A DNA stretch of 64,000 bases. Origin: Siphlonurus alternatus (taxonomy: Eukaryota > Arthropoda > Insecta > Ephemeroptera > Siphlonuridae). The position numbers and the translations under genes are program-made. Shown here piece by piece: positions 1 through 11,100 of the stretch; the stretch's first letter is position 1, and each line of letters begins with the position of its first letter. The stretch lies in NCBI GenBank assembly GCA_949825025.1, contig OX463778.1, forward strand, positions 4,974,501 to 5,038,500, written 5' to 3'. The notes under the pieces were generated by a model. That model had not been told where the DNA came from. It was given only the letters and a program-made list of their open reading frames with translations, and ran no database searches.

Positions 1-660
1 CAGATCGAGTTAAGAGTCGTGATTTTTTTAATTTAATTCATCTTAAAATAAATAAACTTATTTCTGAGACGGAGTATATAAAATGAAAATAAACGTAAAT
101 ATAAAATTTAAACAAAAAGAAATACAATAAGTAGGGATGCTAATAGAATAACATGTAAAATTACCTATAATTTTAATCTATTACGAAAGGAAAACCTCGA
201 ACAGATGATCTGTCAATGCTCTGAGATGTTTGAAAATTTTGCGCACAAGCGCGCCAGGCGCTGTGATTGGGCAGCTAGGCGCTGTGATCACTGTGATTGG
301 TAGCTCCGCAGCGGCCTCTACAGAAAGTCTGCAGCGCTAGACAGACATACGATCATCATTGAGCGCCCATACCGAGCGAGAAATTTGCCGGGATAGCACT
401 ACAACGTTAAGCGTGTGTCTGCAAGCGCTGCAGTTTTCTTCGTAGTTTTTAACTTTCTGCTTCAAATTTTTAACAGAAAATTATGTTTTTTCAAGAAATA
501 ACACTATAAACTACCAGAAAATATTAAAAAACATTAAATAATTATCAGTATATTAAGAAAAATTATAAATAAAAATACATAAAATATAATTTAAAAAAAT
601 AAAATAATTCTGTCAACTTTGCTGGTGTGGCTGCAGTTCAGCAGTACCCCCCACGAGCCG
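1..660. other. Unassigned AT-rich sequence, probably hnRNP M-like intron 3
   Basis: No coding exon was recognised. Bases 190-435 are less AT-rich and contain a short imperfect duplication around 255-302 (AGGCGCTGTGATTGG and AGGCGCTGTGATCACTG). By position this lies in the intron after hnRNP M-like exon 3. Confidence 0.4.
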
Positions 661-670
661 CCACTGAATA

Positions 671-1124
671 TTGTACATCCTACGCCAATTCTAATGCGAA
701 AATCTCAGGGCGTAGTGGTCGAACTGAGAAGGCCACAAAGAAGCAGGTGTCTCGCCAGAACGCCATAAAATACTAATATTCCAAGGGAAAACACTGGTTT
801 ATTATTAATATTAAAATTGTAAATATTATCGGATTTTAAAAATTAAAAAAAGAATTCTTATTAAAATTTTGTCACGAAAAAGAAAATAATAGTTGCAAAT
901 TAATTTTTTCACTTTTTTACCGCCGTAAAAATTAAACATAATCAACTTCCGGCCTATTGTCATTTTTGTCGCCGCCTTCCCCGCGGCAATAAAACCACAT
1001 AGTGTTTTTCCTTGGAATGTTAGTATTTTATGGCGATCTGGCGAGACACCTGCTTCTTTGTGCCCATCTCAGTTCGACCACTACGCCTCGAGATTTTCGC
1101 ATTAGAATTGGCGTGGGGTGTACA
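671..1124. repeat. Foldback (inverted-repeat) element in intron 3 of the hnRNP M-like gene
   Basis: Bases 671-795 read TGTACATCC..CGCCAATTCTAATGCG and reappear inverted at 1001-1124. The arms are about 120 bp around an AT-rich loop of about 200 bp. The right end lies about 60 bp from the exon 3 splice donor. The two arms differ at scattered bases, so this is not a recent duplication. No coding capacity was seen. Confidence 0.8.
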
Positions 1125-1183
1125 GTTTTCATAATAAATAAATAACCATTTGACACCCAAAGATTCACACCAAAAAACCTCAC

Positions 1184-1338
1184 CTCCTTGACGACCAGTT
1201 TGCGACCACGAACTTCGTGGCGGTGCATCTTCTCGATGGCTTTCTTGACGGAGGCCTGCGACGTGAACTCGATGATCCCACACCCACGAGGCTTGTCCCC
1301 TTCGTCAGCAAACAGCTCAACGTAGTCCACCTCACCCA
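1184..1338 (-). CDS. HNRNPM: hnRNP M-like RNA-binding protein, exon 3 (second part of RRM1)
   Basis: This minus-strand exon begins after an AG acceptor (1340-1339) and ends at a GT donor (1183-1182). Joined to exon 2 in phase (G + TG) it reads VGEVDYVELFADEGDKPRG, then CGIIEF, then KLVVKE. This is the second half of an RRM: the RNP1 region GCGIIEF, helix 2 (SQASVKKAIEKMHRHEV) and beta 4 (GRKLVVKE). It is very close to the first RRM of hnRNP M / MYEF2, whose fly relative is rumpelstiltskin. Proteins of this family bind pre-mRNA in the nucleus and influence splicing and mRNA localisation. The rest of the gene (RRM2, RRM3, glycine-rich part) must lie left of the window. Confidence 0.88.
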
Positions 1339-1428
1339 CTGTCAACAACCAGACTCTGTTAACACAACAATCAACTGTTGACACAATCATTATCATATTT
1401 AAATTAGTATTTTACTGGCTGCAAGGAA

Positions 1429-1698
1429 TAATAGAGGCTTCAAGTCAGCTGATTTTGTGGTGTTCCCACTGTCCTATCTAAACCTATGTAAAAAAAAACT
1501 CGAAATCGCTTATTTGGCATTAAAGAAGTTTTTTAGAGGAAAATAAGTTCTTGATTCATTATCAGAAGACCTCTAAATGGGGTAGGAGATGGTTTCAAAT
1601 TAAAAGCTTTAATAGTTACTGAGAAAAATTCAAATTTTTGTAACAAGGTGGCTAATGGAGAAAATTTCCCCGCCGGGGAACACTTGAAGCCTCTATTC
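1429..1698. mobile_element. Small TIR element (AATAGAGGCTTCAAGT ends)
   Basis: The left end AATAGAGGCTTCAAGTCAG and the right end ACTTGAAGCCTCTATT are inverted copies. The same termini occur at about 14012 and 14635, so this is a family. It sits in intron 2 of the hnRNP M-like gene and is non-coding. Confidence 0.65.
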
Positions 1699-1753
1699 GT
1701 CCAAACTCCAATAAACATTAATCAATCAATGAAACTGTTACCACAAGAAAACA

Positions 1754-2092
1754 GTGAAACAAAAAGTTAACTTAACCTGGAAAGAACAAGCAAGTACTAA
1801 AGCATGGGGAGATCTCATATTTAAATCAGACAAAACTCACACTTATAATAGACTCACTGACACTGCTAAATTTAGATTAGACACAGGCCATGACTATCTT
1901 GGATGCTATCAGAAGAAATTTAAAATCCAAGATAGTGACATTTTTAAGTTATGTAAAAATGAACCTCAAGACAGAGGGCATTTATTTAGATGCTCTGAAT
2001 TAACTACAGAACTTGACTTGTTGCCTGGCAACATGAAGAGAGAAGAGAAAGAGTCTTTTCTCTATTGGCTTGCTAGAAGTAAAATGGTTTAA
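1754..2092 (+). pseudogene. C-terminal remnant of a non-LTR retrotransposon polyprotein
   Basis: An open stretch of 112 codons contains FRLDTGHDYLGCYQKKFKI and then LCKNEPQDRGHLFRC before a stop. This matches the tail of Jockey/I-type LINE polyproteins: an R-x-x-TGH..L block followed by a Cys/His zinc-like motif ending HLFRC. It lacks the reverse transcriptase and the usual first cysteine pair, and a stop codon closes the frame a few codons upstream. It is therefore a fragment. It lies antisense to the hnRNP M-like gene, in its intron 2. Confidence 0.55.
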
Positions 2093-2214
2093 TAACCAAT
2101 ACGAGAGCATAAGAAAAGGAGAAGAAGACTTGATAGTGTGCATAGCTTGCCAATTTTTTTGTTATTTTTATCTGTTACCATTAATAAGATTGAGATTGTT
2201 GATTTTAAGGATTG

Positions 2215-2576
2215 ACCTCAGTTGATTTGGATCTCGGAAACGGCCCCTTGATTTTAATGAGACTCTCAGGAGTCTTTAAGCTCGCCACAATAAGGTTGCT
2301 TAATTTTTTTGAAGTGGATCTGTTCGACCAGTTTTGAGAAAATTGAGGCAGAAGTATAACATTGGCCTTATGGACGGAAACCGGAAATGGAGCTATTGTG
2401 AGAAAACCGCCCCCTTGAATTTGCTCAAACCATCAGCGATTAAGTTTTAGAGCATCCTCGATTTTTTAAAATTTATTTCATTCAATTCCGTTCGACGGAA
2501 ATTTCCTACTTCCGGTTTCAACTGAGGTCAATCGTTGAATTTCCTACTTCCGGTTTCAACTGAGGTCAATCGTTAA
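2215..2576 (+). mobile_element. TTAA-flanked non-coding element, copy 1
   Basis: The element is bounded by TTAA on both sides, with ends reading GGATTGACCTCAGTTG and, inverted, CGATTGACCTCAGTTG. The interior contains GGCCTTATGGACGGAAACCG. Two more copies occur at 31942-32277 (+) and 62947-63282 (-). This copy has a tandem duplication of about 38 bp at its right end (2500-2576, two copies of TTCCTACTTCCGGTTTCAAC). The TTAA target and lack of coding sequence suggest a piggyBac-type MITE. Confidence 0.7.
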
Positions 2577-2841
2577 GTGAATTCTAAAAGTTGAGATTGG
2601 CAAACTACAGTCTAACAGATCTTAGATTACCGGTAGACTCTATGGCGCCTAGCTTCAAGACTGTCTAGCCGTATGTCTGGATAAAGCAAAAGAAGATCAC
2701 TGTGTGCAGTCGAATCTACACGTTAACTAACATCTGTAATACTGTAGATGATACTGGTTCTATGATGAGACATTCACGAAAGATCGCAGTCAAAAGAAAT
2801 TATGTAGTGATACAAAACGGCCATTCAAATGACTACAGTAT

Positions 2842-3013
2842 ACAGTATAACAGATCTTAGTTTACCTCTAGACAGTTCAGTAGACTAGACGGCGCCAGAT
2901 ACATCAGCCAATGAAAAGGTGGATAGCTGTCATTCCAGCCTTTTCATTGGCTGATATATCTGGCGCCGTCTAGTCTACTGAACTGTCCAGAGGTAAACTA
3001 AGATCTGTTATAC
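2842..3013. mobile_element. Foldback MITE with ACAGTATAACAGATCTTAG ends, copy 1
   Basis: The two arms of about 75 bp are nearly perfect inverted copies, ending CTAAGATCTGTTATAC. A second copy is at 62158-62327, and a fragment of one arm is at about 2605-2645. The spacer is only about 15 bp, so the DNA could extrude as a hairpin. Confidence 0.88.
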
Positions 3014-3150
3014 AATACCTGTGTTGATTTCAACGTACTAGCAAGACACTCCTGTATGATAAGATTTTTATACACAGTAGTTGAGCAGCATGCAGTGGGG
3101 AGAATTTGGTACTGGTATGGAAGGAGTCAACCTAGAAAGTTCAATACGTA

Positions 3151-3420
3151 ATATTCTCTTACAGAGACATCTGTGAGTGGCTCTGCAACTTCTTGCACTG
3201 CCAAAGGATGTAGAAGTGAAAATATGCATTGCGAAGATGGGGGAAAAATTTTGTGAACCGAGAGTTAGGTATGAAAGAAGATAAAAAGTCCACTGCCAAA
3301 ACGTAGTATGTATCTTCTAGTTTGCTTCAGTCTTCAGTACAATTGTTTTCAATGTAGCACTGCTCAATTCCAAGGGCTAGCGAGATGAAGAGTGCTACCT
3401 TGGATATTTTGTGACGACAT
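3151..3420 (+). repeat. Dispersed repeat of unknown type, copy 1
   Basis: Shared blocks include CATCTGTGAGTGG, GAAGATGG.GG, AAAATTTTGTGAACCG, GAAAGAAGATAAAAAG, TATCTTCTAGTTTGCT and CACTGCTCAATTCCAAGG. A second copy lies at 49985-50240 in the same orientation. It is not palindromic, and no reading frame stays open in both copies. Confidence 0.65.
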
Positions 3421-3686
3421 GCTGCCAAGTGATTGGTCGATTTAAAAGAGGCGCGAACTGTGCCAATAGTTAGAAGTTGCAGCGCTACTCACAGTTGGCA
3501 GGGATCACTGTAAGGGAAAGTGGCCTATTTAGGACACCTAATAAGTATGGAAGGAGTTCAATTGACTCCTGACGAAAAGCTAGTTCCAAATAACTGAACC
3601 TTCCCAACAATTCCTTTGATGAATTTATTGCATGCTCTAAAATAATTAATTATTTGAAAAAATCGAACTAAGTGATATTTATTTAT

Positions 3687-3824
3687 TTAAAGAAAGATAG
3701 AAACACATACGATAGAAGAAACTTTTTCTCTTTTTGCTGGGTCAATGACGGCTATAAAAGCTCGAACTATCTCCCTTCCCACCAAATCTTTTTCTATCGT
3801 ATGTGTTTCTATCTTTCTTTAAAA
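3687..3824. repeat. Short foldback element
   Basis: TTAAAGAAAGATAGAAACAC at the left is the reverse complement of the right end GTGTTTCTATCTTTCTTTAA. Arms are about 32 bp. It lies in intron 2 of the hnRNP M-like gene. Confidence 0.8.
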
Positions 3825-4278
3825 TAATATCGCCAAATGCTGATGTTTGTTTTTCTTGGCTCCTAAAGGCCCATTCAAGCATACTAAGCAGAGTAAAGGT
3901 TCATTAATATAGTTAGATTTTTTTTTGCAAAACCACGCCGCAATAAATGTACATACTGCCATAACAAAATCAATGTGAGCTTGATTTTTTTGCAAAAGTG
4001 TTGTGGCGTGATTGTGAAAGAAGCAGACTAGAGTCTATCCTTTGCTTACAGATGGCGCTGTCTATAAGAAAAACAAAGCGGAGGAGTAGAAAGCAAGCAA
4101 ATATCAAAGAATTTGTGCTTTGTTGCTTGTGTGTCAACCAGTTTTCCAGAGTTATGAAAAGTTTAAAAATATGTCGAGCTGCAAGTTATAGTCACATTTG
4201 CTGCAAAATGATGTGCTGTAATCTTAATCCAGGTCCGTCCAAACATTGCTACTGTATGCATACACCACACAAATTTAC

Positions 4279-4457
4279 CTTCTGATCTGAAGAGGTCTTT
4301 GAGATCCTGCCAGCGAAACTCGTACGGTATGTTTGAAATGTACACACGACGATCTGCAGGGGCCCGATGTCCGGGTCTATCTCTCTCACTGCTGGGACTT
4401 CGGTCCTGAAATCTGCTGGGACGATCTCCTCGCCGATGTCGGTCCCGATCACGAGCC
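4279..4457 (-). CDS. HNRNPM: hnRNP M-like RNA-binding protein, exon 2 (Arg/Ser-rich linker and start of RRM1)
   Basis: The exon is bounded by a CAG acceptor (4460-4458) and a GTAAAT donor (from 4278). It takes two bases from exon 1 and gives one to exon 3. It encodes a basic Arg/Asp/Ser stretch (RARDRDRHRRGDRPSRFQ, then DRSPSSERDRPGHRAPADRR) followed by VYISNIPYEFRWQDLKDLFR. That last part is the beta 1 / RNP2 strand and helix 1 of RRM1 and is almost invariant in hnRNP M proteins. The basic linker is typical of nuclear RNA-binding proteins. Confidence 0.9.
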
Positions 4458-4579
4458 CTGAACGGAGAATCAATCTTTTAACATGAAATATACCACAATA
4501 CAAAGCAAGTGCACGCATACGACACGCTTTAACCTAATCTACAGTAGGTTCACTTTGCCACAATCATAGGTGGATTGTA

Positions 4580-4712
4580 GGAAAACTCGGTGCAAAAAAA
4601 CTCTGTGCAGGAAATCTCGGTGCAATTTCAACTAGCTAGGAAAACTCGGTGCACGGTAATCTCGGAGCACGGAAAACTAGGAGCACCGCTAGGAAAACTT
4701 GGAGCATCGCAT
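4580..4712 (+). repeat. Left terminal array of AACTCGGWGC units
   Basis: Eight or so degenerate units are visible, such as GGAAAACTCGGTGCA, GGAAATCTCGGTGCA, GGTAATCTCGGAGCA and GGAAAACTAGGAGCA. Spacing is mostly 15-17 bp. The array is mirrored at 11520-11630. Confidence 0.88.
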
Positions 4713-4900
4713 ATATATTGTATGTCAATGAATTAGAATAAAAGTATAAAATATTGTATTATATAAAGTAGACTAGCTATATTGTCACCTCCAAACACAA
4801 AAGTTACAGAGGACTTAAATACTATGAGGAGCATCACTATTATCGTAATTTATACTTAATAATTTTTCTCTAGGGCTTATACAAATATTTATAAATAGTC

Positions 4901-5010
4901 ACTACGTTTACATGACGGTGTTTAATGCGTATTCGTTGACGACGCCTCATAAGAATAACATTATCCGTCGTCAACGAATACGCATTAAACACCGTCATGT
5001 AAACGTAGTA
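4901..5010. mobile_element. Foldback MITE ACTACGTTTACATGACGG, copy 1
   Basis: The left arm (ACTACGTTTACATGACGGTG, continuing through TTTAATGCGTATTCGTTGACG) is mirrored exactly on the right. A related copy is at 21727-21850. It sits 20 bp from the large palindrome that starts at 5031. Confidence 0.85.
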
Positions 5011-5030
5011 ATTGTTAGCTTTATCATTAT

Positions 5031-6583
5031 GTTGGCACCAAAGCCCGAATTCGGGCAAAGCCCGAAAAAAATGTGCACACCTAGATGTGCCCCTAGCGAT
5101 TTGAGCAAAGCCCGAAATTAACAAATATTTCGGACTTTGCTAATTTAAATTTGATCATTTCTAGAAGTGCTCAAATGGAAAAAAGCAAACCCTGACGAGA
5201 AGTTTTATTTCGGGCTTTGCTCATTTAAATTTGATCATTTCTAGAAGTGCTCGAATCGAAAAAAGCAAACCCCGACGAGAAGTTTTATTTCGGGGTTCGC
5301 TTACTGTTTTGACAATTTCTAGAAGTGCTCAAAGCAAAATGAAAAACAATAATTGGAAATTGTGCCGTATTATAGCAATAAATAATTAAATAATAAAATA
5401 ATGTAAATTTAATAATATTTTAATTATATCACTTTTTTAATTAATTGATAGAAATACAAATTTAACATTAATAGCGTATATACTGCAGTATAGTATTTAT
5501 TTTTTATTAAAACATTTCTTTCTGTATTATTCAAGTCATATTGAAAAAATACGATTTTTTCACACTGACAGTAAGAGACATTTTTAATTTTTATATTATT
5601 ATCATTTTTTTATAATTAAAGGGTATGATTACAATTATACTCTAGCAATGAATTCCAGGTCGCAGGTGAACAATTTCTAAGTTCAGATGACGTACCACAC
5701 ATGACAAAGAAAAAAGTATCTCAGATCAGCAGCAGCATTAGCAAATTCAAAGCAAGGTTTTGTGTTTTGCAACTACAAGAAAGGTTGTCAATCTAAAACA
5801 TGTTGTGCAAAGAAAAAAAATTAGATGAATTTTAAAATGCCATGATAGTAATCCTTGCAAAAATAAGTCAAGTTCAGGTAATAATAAATAAGATCAGGTA
5901 ATAATCAGGTATAATAATTATTTATTTTGCATGCTTATTTTTTTATTGGTAGGTTTGGTACTATCTTGAGGAGCTCTTTGCTTCTTAGCGAGTTCTTTAA
6001 ATTAAGTTAAAATTATTTTATAATATATCAGCTGTAAAAAAAAAATAGTTAAATTAAACTAACATACAATATTAATATAAAAAGTGTGACAAAATCGAAT
6101 TTATCACTGTCAGTATGACTTGAACAATTCAGAAAAAAATGTTTTAATAAAAAATAATACACACGCTACTCTAAAATGTAAAATTTTTGTCAATTAATTA
6201 TAATAAAAAAGTGATGTAATTAAAATATTATTATTTATTACAAATTATTCCTATATAATACGGGACAATTTCTAATTTTTATTTTTCATTTTGCTTTGGG
6301 CACTTCTAGAAATGATCAAAACAGTGAGCAAAGCCCGAAATAAAACTTCTCGCCGGGGTTTGCATTTTTCGAGTTGAGCACTTCTTCTAGAAATGATCAA
6401 ATTTAAATGAGCAAACTCCGAAATAAAACTTCTCGTCGGGGTTTGCTGTTTTCGATTTGAGCACTTCTAGAAATGAGTAAATTTAAATGAGCAAAGTCCG
6501 AAATATTTGTTAATTTCGGGCTTTGCTCAAATCGCTAGGGGCACACCTAGATGTGCGCAATTTTTTCGAGCTTTGGTGCCAAC
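5031..6583. mobile_element. 1.55-kb palindromic element with repeated CAAAGCCCGAAA motifs
   Basis: The outer ends GTTGGCACCAAAG and CTTTGGTGCCAAC are inverted, and the arms stay largely symmetric to a centre near 5807. Within each arm about four copies of a motif like GAGCAAAGCCCGAAAT alternate with CATTTCTAGAAGTGCTC. The ends are homologous to those of the composite element at 54869-57006. There is no open reading frame of note. Confidence 0.85.
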
Positions 6584-7369
6584 AATTATATAAAATTGTG
6601 TATTTGCCATGATAATTTTTTAAGATTTGATAACTAAACTTTTAATTGCTTAAAACAACATATTATATACAGTTGAAATTTTTTGCTATATAATATATAA
6701 TTTATTTATTTATTTATTTTTTACTTCTTTTATTTTTTTTTTACAATAAATTTGCATTGCATATAAATATATATGTAAATATATTAGGTTCAACAAAATG
6801 CATTTTCACATAAATTAAATACTTTTTTAAAAATGTTTATGTATGATGTGCTTCTATAAGTTTACTTTTAAATTCTTAACTAAATTCATGCATACTTTTC
6901 TAAATACTAAATTTTAAAAATGGTATAGATATTATATACTAATTAACGCAATAATGCGGAAGAAATTTCACAATTAAAGTGCTTTATTTTATATAAACAT
7001 ACTGCATATTTACATTGATCTCATAAGCTAATATATCACATATAGGAAACAATGTTCGTCTACTTAAAAATTGAAGCTACTTAAAAATCGCAGTCCCCGC
7101 AGCCTCACCACGTCACAGGCTGGGTGACTCTTAGCCCAAGAAAGTTATTGGGCTGCGCCTCGCCCCATTGTTCAAGTGCATGTGCACTAATTACCTTACC
7201 TGCTACTTGTTTTTTTCAATCCAGGTAGTAACGAAACTTGTTGATAACGTTTGAACGCCATAAAAAAATGTACGGTTGAAAGTATTTCAATATTATTAAT
7301 TATTACAATTTATTACCATTCTTTATTTTTCAGCATGTATATTATATAAATTATATTACATTCAGTCAA
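6584..7369. other. AT-rich stretch without recognised genes
   Basis: Nothing identifiable was found apart from T-rich runs. A patch at 7095-7170 is less AT-rich, but no conserved motif was recognised in it. Confidence 0.4.
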
Positions 7370-7812
7370 CCGGGGTAACATTGAAGGGTTTTTACTACCT
7401 CTCTGATCATAACTTTTTTAAAAAAAATATCTGGCAAATAAAAAAATTACCAGTTGTGTAACTTAGCTAGAAATGTCTAAAAGTGTTTGTAAAATTTTTT
7501 TCCCCACAATTACTAACTGTAAAAAAAAAAAAAAAAAAAAAAAATAGAACAAGCCCTTCAAAAATACCCCGGCAATGGGGTAACATTGAAGGGCCTTGCG
7601 GACACTTATATTCAAGCAACTTAAAAGTGTATTTTTTTTATTAATGTGTCCTACCATGTAATTTACTGTTCTGGACATACTTTTCAGTAACTTAGTAGCA
7701 TATTAAACCATTATTTGCAGTTAATTAAAGGTTAATTAGATAATTAATTACAGTAACCTCCAAATATTTTAAACATTCATTTTATTTATTTATTTTTTCT
7801 CTCTGAACATAT

Positions 7813-7980
7813 TGGGGGCATTCATAAAGCACTTTAACCCCAACTTTAGCCCCAAGTTTTATCCCTGGTACTAAACATGGTGCTAACCATGTCTAGCTCC
7901 TAGTTTAGCACCATGTTTAGTACCAGGGATAAAACTTGGGGCTAAAGTTGGGGTTAAAGTGCTTTGTGAATGTCCCCCCA
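7813..7980. mobile_element. Foldback MITE with GGGGGCATTCAYAAAGC ends
   Basis: Near-perfect arms of about 75 bp (GGGGGCATTCATAAAGCACT at the left, mirrored at the right). The terminal 16 bp match a shorter foldback at 13436-13579. Confidence 0.87.
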
Positions 7981-8379
7981 TTGTGTCATATATGTTTACA
8001 AACATTAATAAATTTATAAGAATGCAGAAGAATTTAAAAAGTTAAGTTGAAACTTTTTAGAAATTTTTTCTCTTCATGTTCAGGCTTGAACTGGCATCAT
8101 TTCCGGAATAGCATTCGGATGGCTAACAGAGAACTTGAAGTCCTTGGTCAGTTGGCTGTTCAATAATGAACATATAGTTGAACCATTTTGAATATCACAA
8201 TACATCTTCTTTAACTTGACAAGCAGATCAGTTCCAGAGGTGAAGCATCAGTTCCGTCGCTAAGTCGCTAATCCCAGTGACGAGCTCACTTGTCAGTTGT
8301 CATTTTTTTTTTTTTTGTCACTATAATCTGCGTTATCTTCATTTGTAATTTTTTGTCATCATTGTTTGAGCTCTTTTTG

Positions 8380-8810
8380 TCATTCACACTCTGATCACTT
8401 ACTCTTGACTTTACAACAGACGAGGAATGTCGACACTCTTCACTCTTACCTAGTGCCATCTTTAGGCAAGGGAGGGGAGGGGTCATGCATGGTTGAGGTC
8501 ATTCATGTTAACTAAATATACCACCCATGCATTGCCCCTCCATCTTCCATAACCCCACCAGACTCAGCTGACTCACTCTGACTTCAGACCTGGATAAATG
8601 TGCTGGAGACACACTTTTACCTGATGCCACCTGTAGACAGGGGGGAAGGGGAGGGAGGGGGAGTCCATAGTTTAGGTCACCTCTAGAATAGTTCTTAAGT
8701 TCAAAAAAACTCCCACCCACTGCTCCTTCTAGTCCCTGTACCCCTCCATCCCAAGACTTAGCGGACTCACTCCGACTTTCATACTCCGACGAGGAGCAAT
8801 ATAACTTGAG
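8380..8810 (-). repeat. Degenerate tandem repeat of about 190 bp with protein-like periodicity
   Basis: Three units can be aligned, starting near 8390, 8570 and 8755. Each has CAGACTCAGC/GACTCACTC..GACTT, then a G-rich block, then a block of type CC.CCATC. On the minus strand two open stretches (8486-8286 and 8858-8508) show repeated blocks like CLKMALGKSEEC and CLQVASGKSVS. This may be a decayed repetitive coding region of the surrounding mobile element. No family is recognised. Confidence 0.4.
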
Positions 8811-9371
8811 GCAGTGGCTTGGTTGCCTGGTTCTACTTGAAGGCAAAAGGGGTTCCATGGGGGGTGAAAGGAGGGGGGGGGGGCTAAGTGACCTACTGAT
8901 AGGTCTAAATTTTCATCAGTGTAGTCTTGATTGTATACACTCTTTGTATTTGTTGACCTCTTCTGTATTCGAATCAGGCCTACCGGTAGTCCGTAAGAGA
9001 TTTCTTAATGAATCTGAAATTAAAATTTAATTAGTATGATTGTAGATCTGTTCTAACCTTTATCATAAAATTAATTTAACAGTAACTGAGTCCTAAAAAT
9101 GTTCAGGCATGAAATGAGACAAATATAGTTTTAATGTCAAACAATAGTACCGGTAATTACAGATAATGGCATAGACAATCCCCCCCCCCCTTCCCCAATT
9201 GATGTTGTGGTACACAGAGAAATACATGGGCAATGGGTGGGTTCACTTTCCCCTACTCACTTCTCATGGGAGAAACATTCTGAAGGATGGAAGACTTTTT
9301 TTGGAACGTTTTTCTGGCTCCGCCACGGAGTACCGGACCAGAATAAAGTGCTAAAAATTATTGCGGTGGAC

Positions 9372-9718
9372 TTAAAGGGATACAGGCCTCAAATTACAAA
9401 TTAGACAGACATTAAGTGTTGCTCGAGTTTATAATAAACATTCGTATTATTTTTACATGCGCGCGGTGCGTCTGTGCGAAGTCGCGCTACAAATAAAGTC
9501 CTTGCTGACGTCACAACTCACAGCTAGCACCGATTAGCATTGAGTTGTGACGTCATCAAGGACTTCATGACGTCATGAAGGACTAAATTTCTTACTTTGA
9601 ACTGCGACTTCGCACGGATGCATCACGCGTGGAAAAAAATGATGCGAATGTTGATTATTTACTCTAAACCCACTTGGTGACTATCTAATTTGTAATTTGA
9701 GGCCTGTATGCCTTTAAA
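9372..9718. mobile_element. Foldback element with TTAAAGGGATACAGGCCTC ends
   Basis: The left end TTAAAGGGATACAGGCCTC is mirrored by GAGGCCTGTATGCCTTTAA. The inner part includes GACTTCGCACR, and TGACGTCA palindromes around the centre (9507-9575). Confidence 0.8.
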
Positions 9719-10230
9719 AGAGAAAAAGGTAGTTCAAAATTAATTGAAATGTATGATGCAATGATATATAGTATGATTTGTGCACTAAATTTTATATCAG
9801 ATTCTTTTTAAAGCTTCATTCAAGTAAACAGTGATTTTCTCTGAAGCCCTTCAAAGTTACCCCGTCGAGCCCTTCAAAGTTACCCCATTGAAAGTAAAAA
9901 TTCATAAAAAAAAAGTTAGAGGAAAAATTTCAAATCCTTTGGTACATGTGTTAACAAGGGTTGAAATATAACACTGAATAGCATTACAAGTTCCAACTTG
10001 TATTTGATTACCTTGTGGATGGCTTATATCCAGACTTCTTATTTTGGTCACCTTTTTCATTCTTCAGTAAAAAAAAATAATTATCTCCAATTTATCAGCT
10101 GCAACCCTTAAATCTATTTTTCTCTATTACAGTAGCTAATAACATGTTCCTACCATATAGTGAGAAAAAACTTCAGTGTACACATTAGATTGGTCTATAA
10201 AAAATTGCAAATCTTTATTTTCCTCTCCCT

Positions 10231-10608
10231 TTAAGGTAGAGATAATATGGATCAGCTGGCCCAATGCTAAAAAAATCCCATTCATAAAAATTATGAAAAA
10301 AATTTATAATGTTCTCCTTAACATACCTTACCAGTAGGTAAAATATCAGGTACAGTATACAAAAACGAGCTAGTTTTTGAGTTATTAATTTTTAAAGTTG
10401 ACTAATTTAACATGGAAGTTCCGTTTCTCCATGTTAAATTAGTCAACTTTAAAAATTAATAACTCGAAAACTAGCTCGTTTTTGTATACCTGATATTTTA
10501 CCTACTGATAGGGGATGTAGAGGAGAACATTTTAAATTTTTTTCATAATTTTTATGAATGGGATTTTTTTAGCATTGGGCCAGCTGATCCATATTATCTC
10601 TACCTTAA
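10231..10608. mobile_element. Foldback MITE, Cys-less family 'TATTTTAxCTACTGATAGGGG', copy 1
   Basis: Arms of about 185 bp meet at a short spacer near 10415. The arms contain AATATCAGGTA..GTATACAAAAACG. The ends read TTAAGGTAGAGATAATATGG and its inverse. Related copies are at 41108-41464 and 62576-62950. Confidence 0.88.
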
Positions 10609-11100
10609 TTAAATAAAAATATATTTCTTCACATTTATGCAATATTTATATATATGTACAGTAGTATTACAATTTTTTTTTTTCAATGTGTTAATGATAA
10701 TATAATGTCATATATTTATAATAAATAAAATTCTAAATTGATATAAGAACAATTATAATGTAATTGTTCTCAAAAAGTTAAATTAAATTAAATTTATCGT
10801 CACTCTTATACTTTCAATATGCGCAATATAAAAAAAAAGCTGTACCGCTGTTCCTTCTATCAAAGCACATAAAATTTTTCCATTTTATAATAAATGATTA
10901 ATTAAATGATGAAATTATTTGAATTATTTATAGTATTATAATTTAATATAGAATTAGTAATATTCATAGTATTTAAGCCCTCCAATATTTTTTTTTTGTG
11001 TGAAGGCAACAATAAAATTACATGTGTTCGATATGTTATATTTGTATGCATATTATGCTAATATACATATTCCAAGATCCCTATACTAGTATAGGGATCT

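Larger units (their letters stand above)
7370..9888. mobile_element. About 2.5-kb element with GGGGTAACATTGAAGGG terminal and subterminal repeats
   Basis: The motif GGGGTAACATTGAAGGG occurs at 7372 and 7576 on the plus strand. It occurs inverted (CCCTTCAAAGTTACCCC) at 9847 and 9871, giving two copies per end. Inside are a foldback (7813-7980), a tandem repeat with residual coding look (8380-8810) and a second foldback (9372-9718). No intact transposase was recognised. Confidence 0.6.

Noticed and set aside
3998..4285. 95-codon plus-strand frame rich in Cys
   Set aside because: No conserved spacing or family; it runs into the antisense of hnRNP M-like exon 2.
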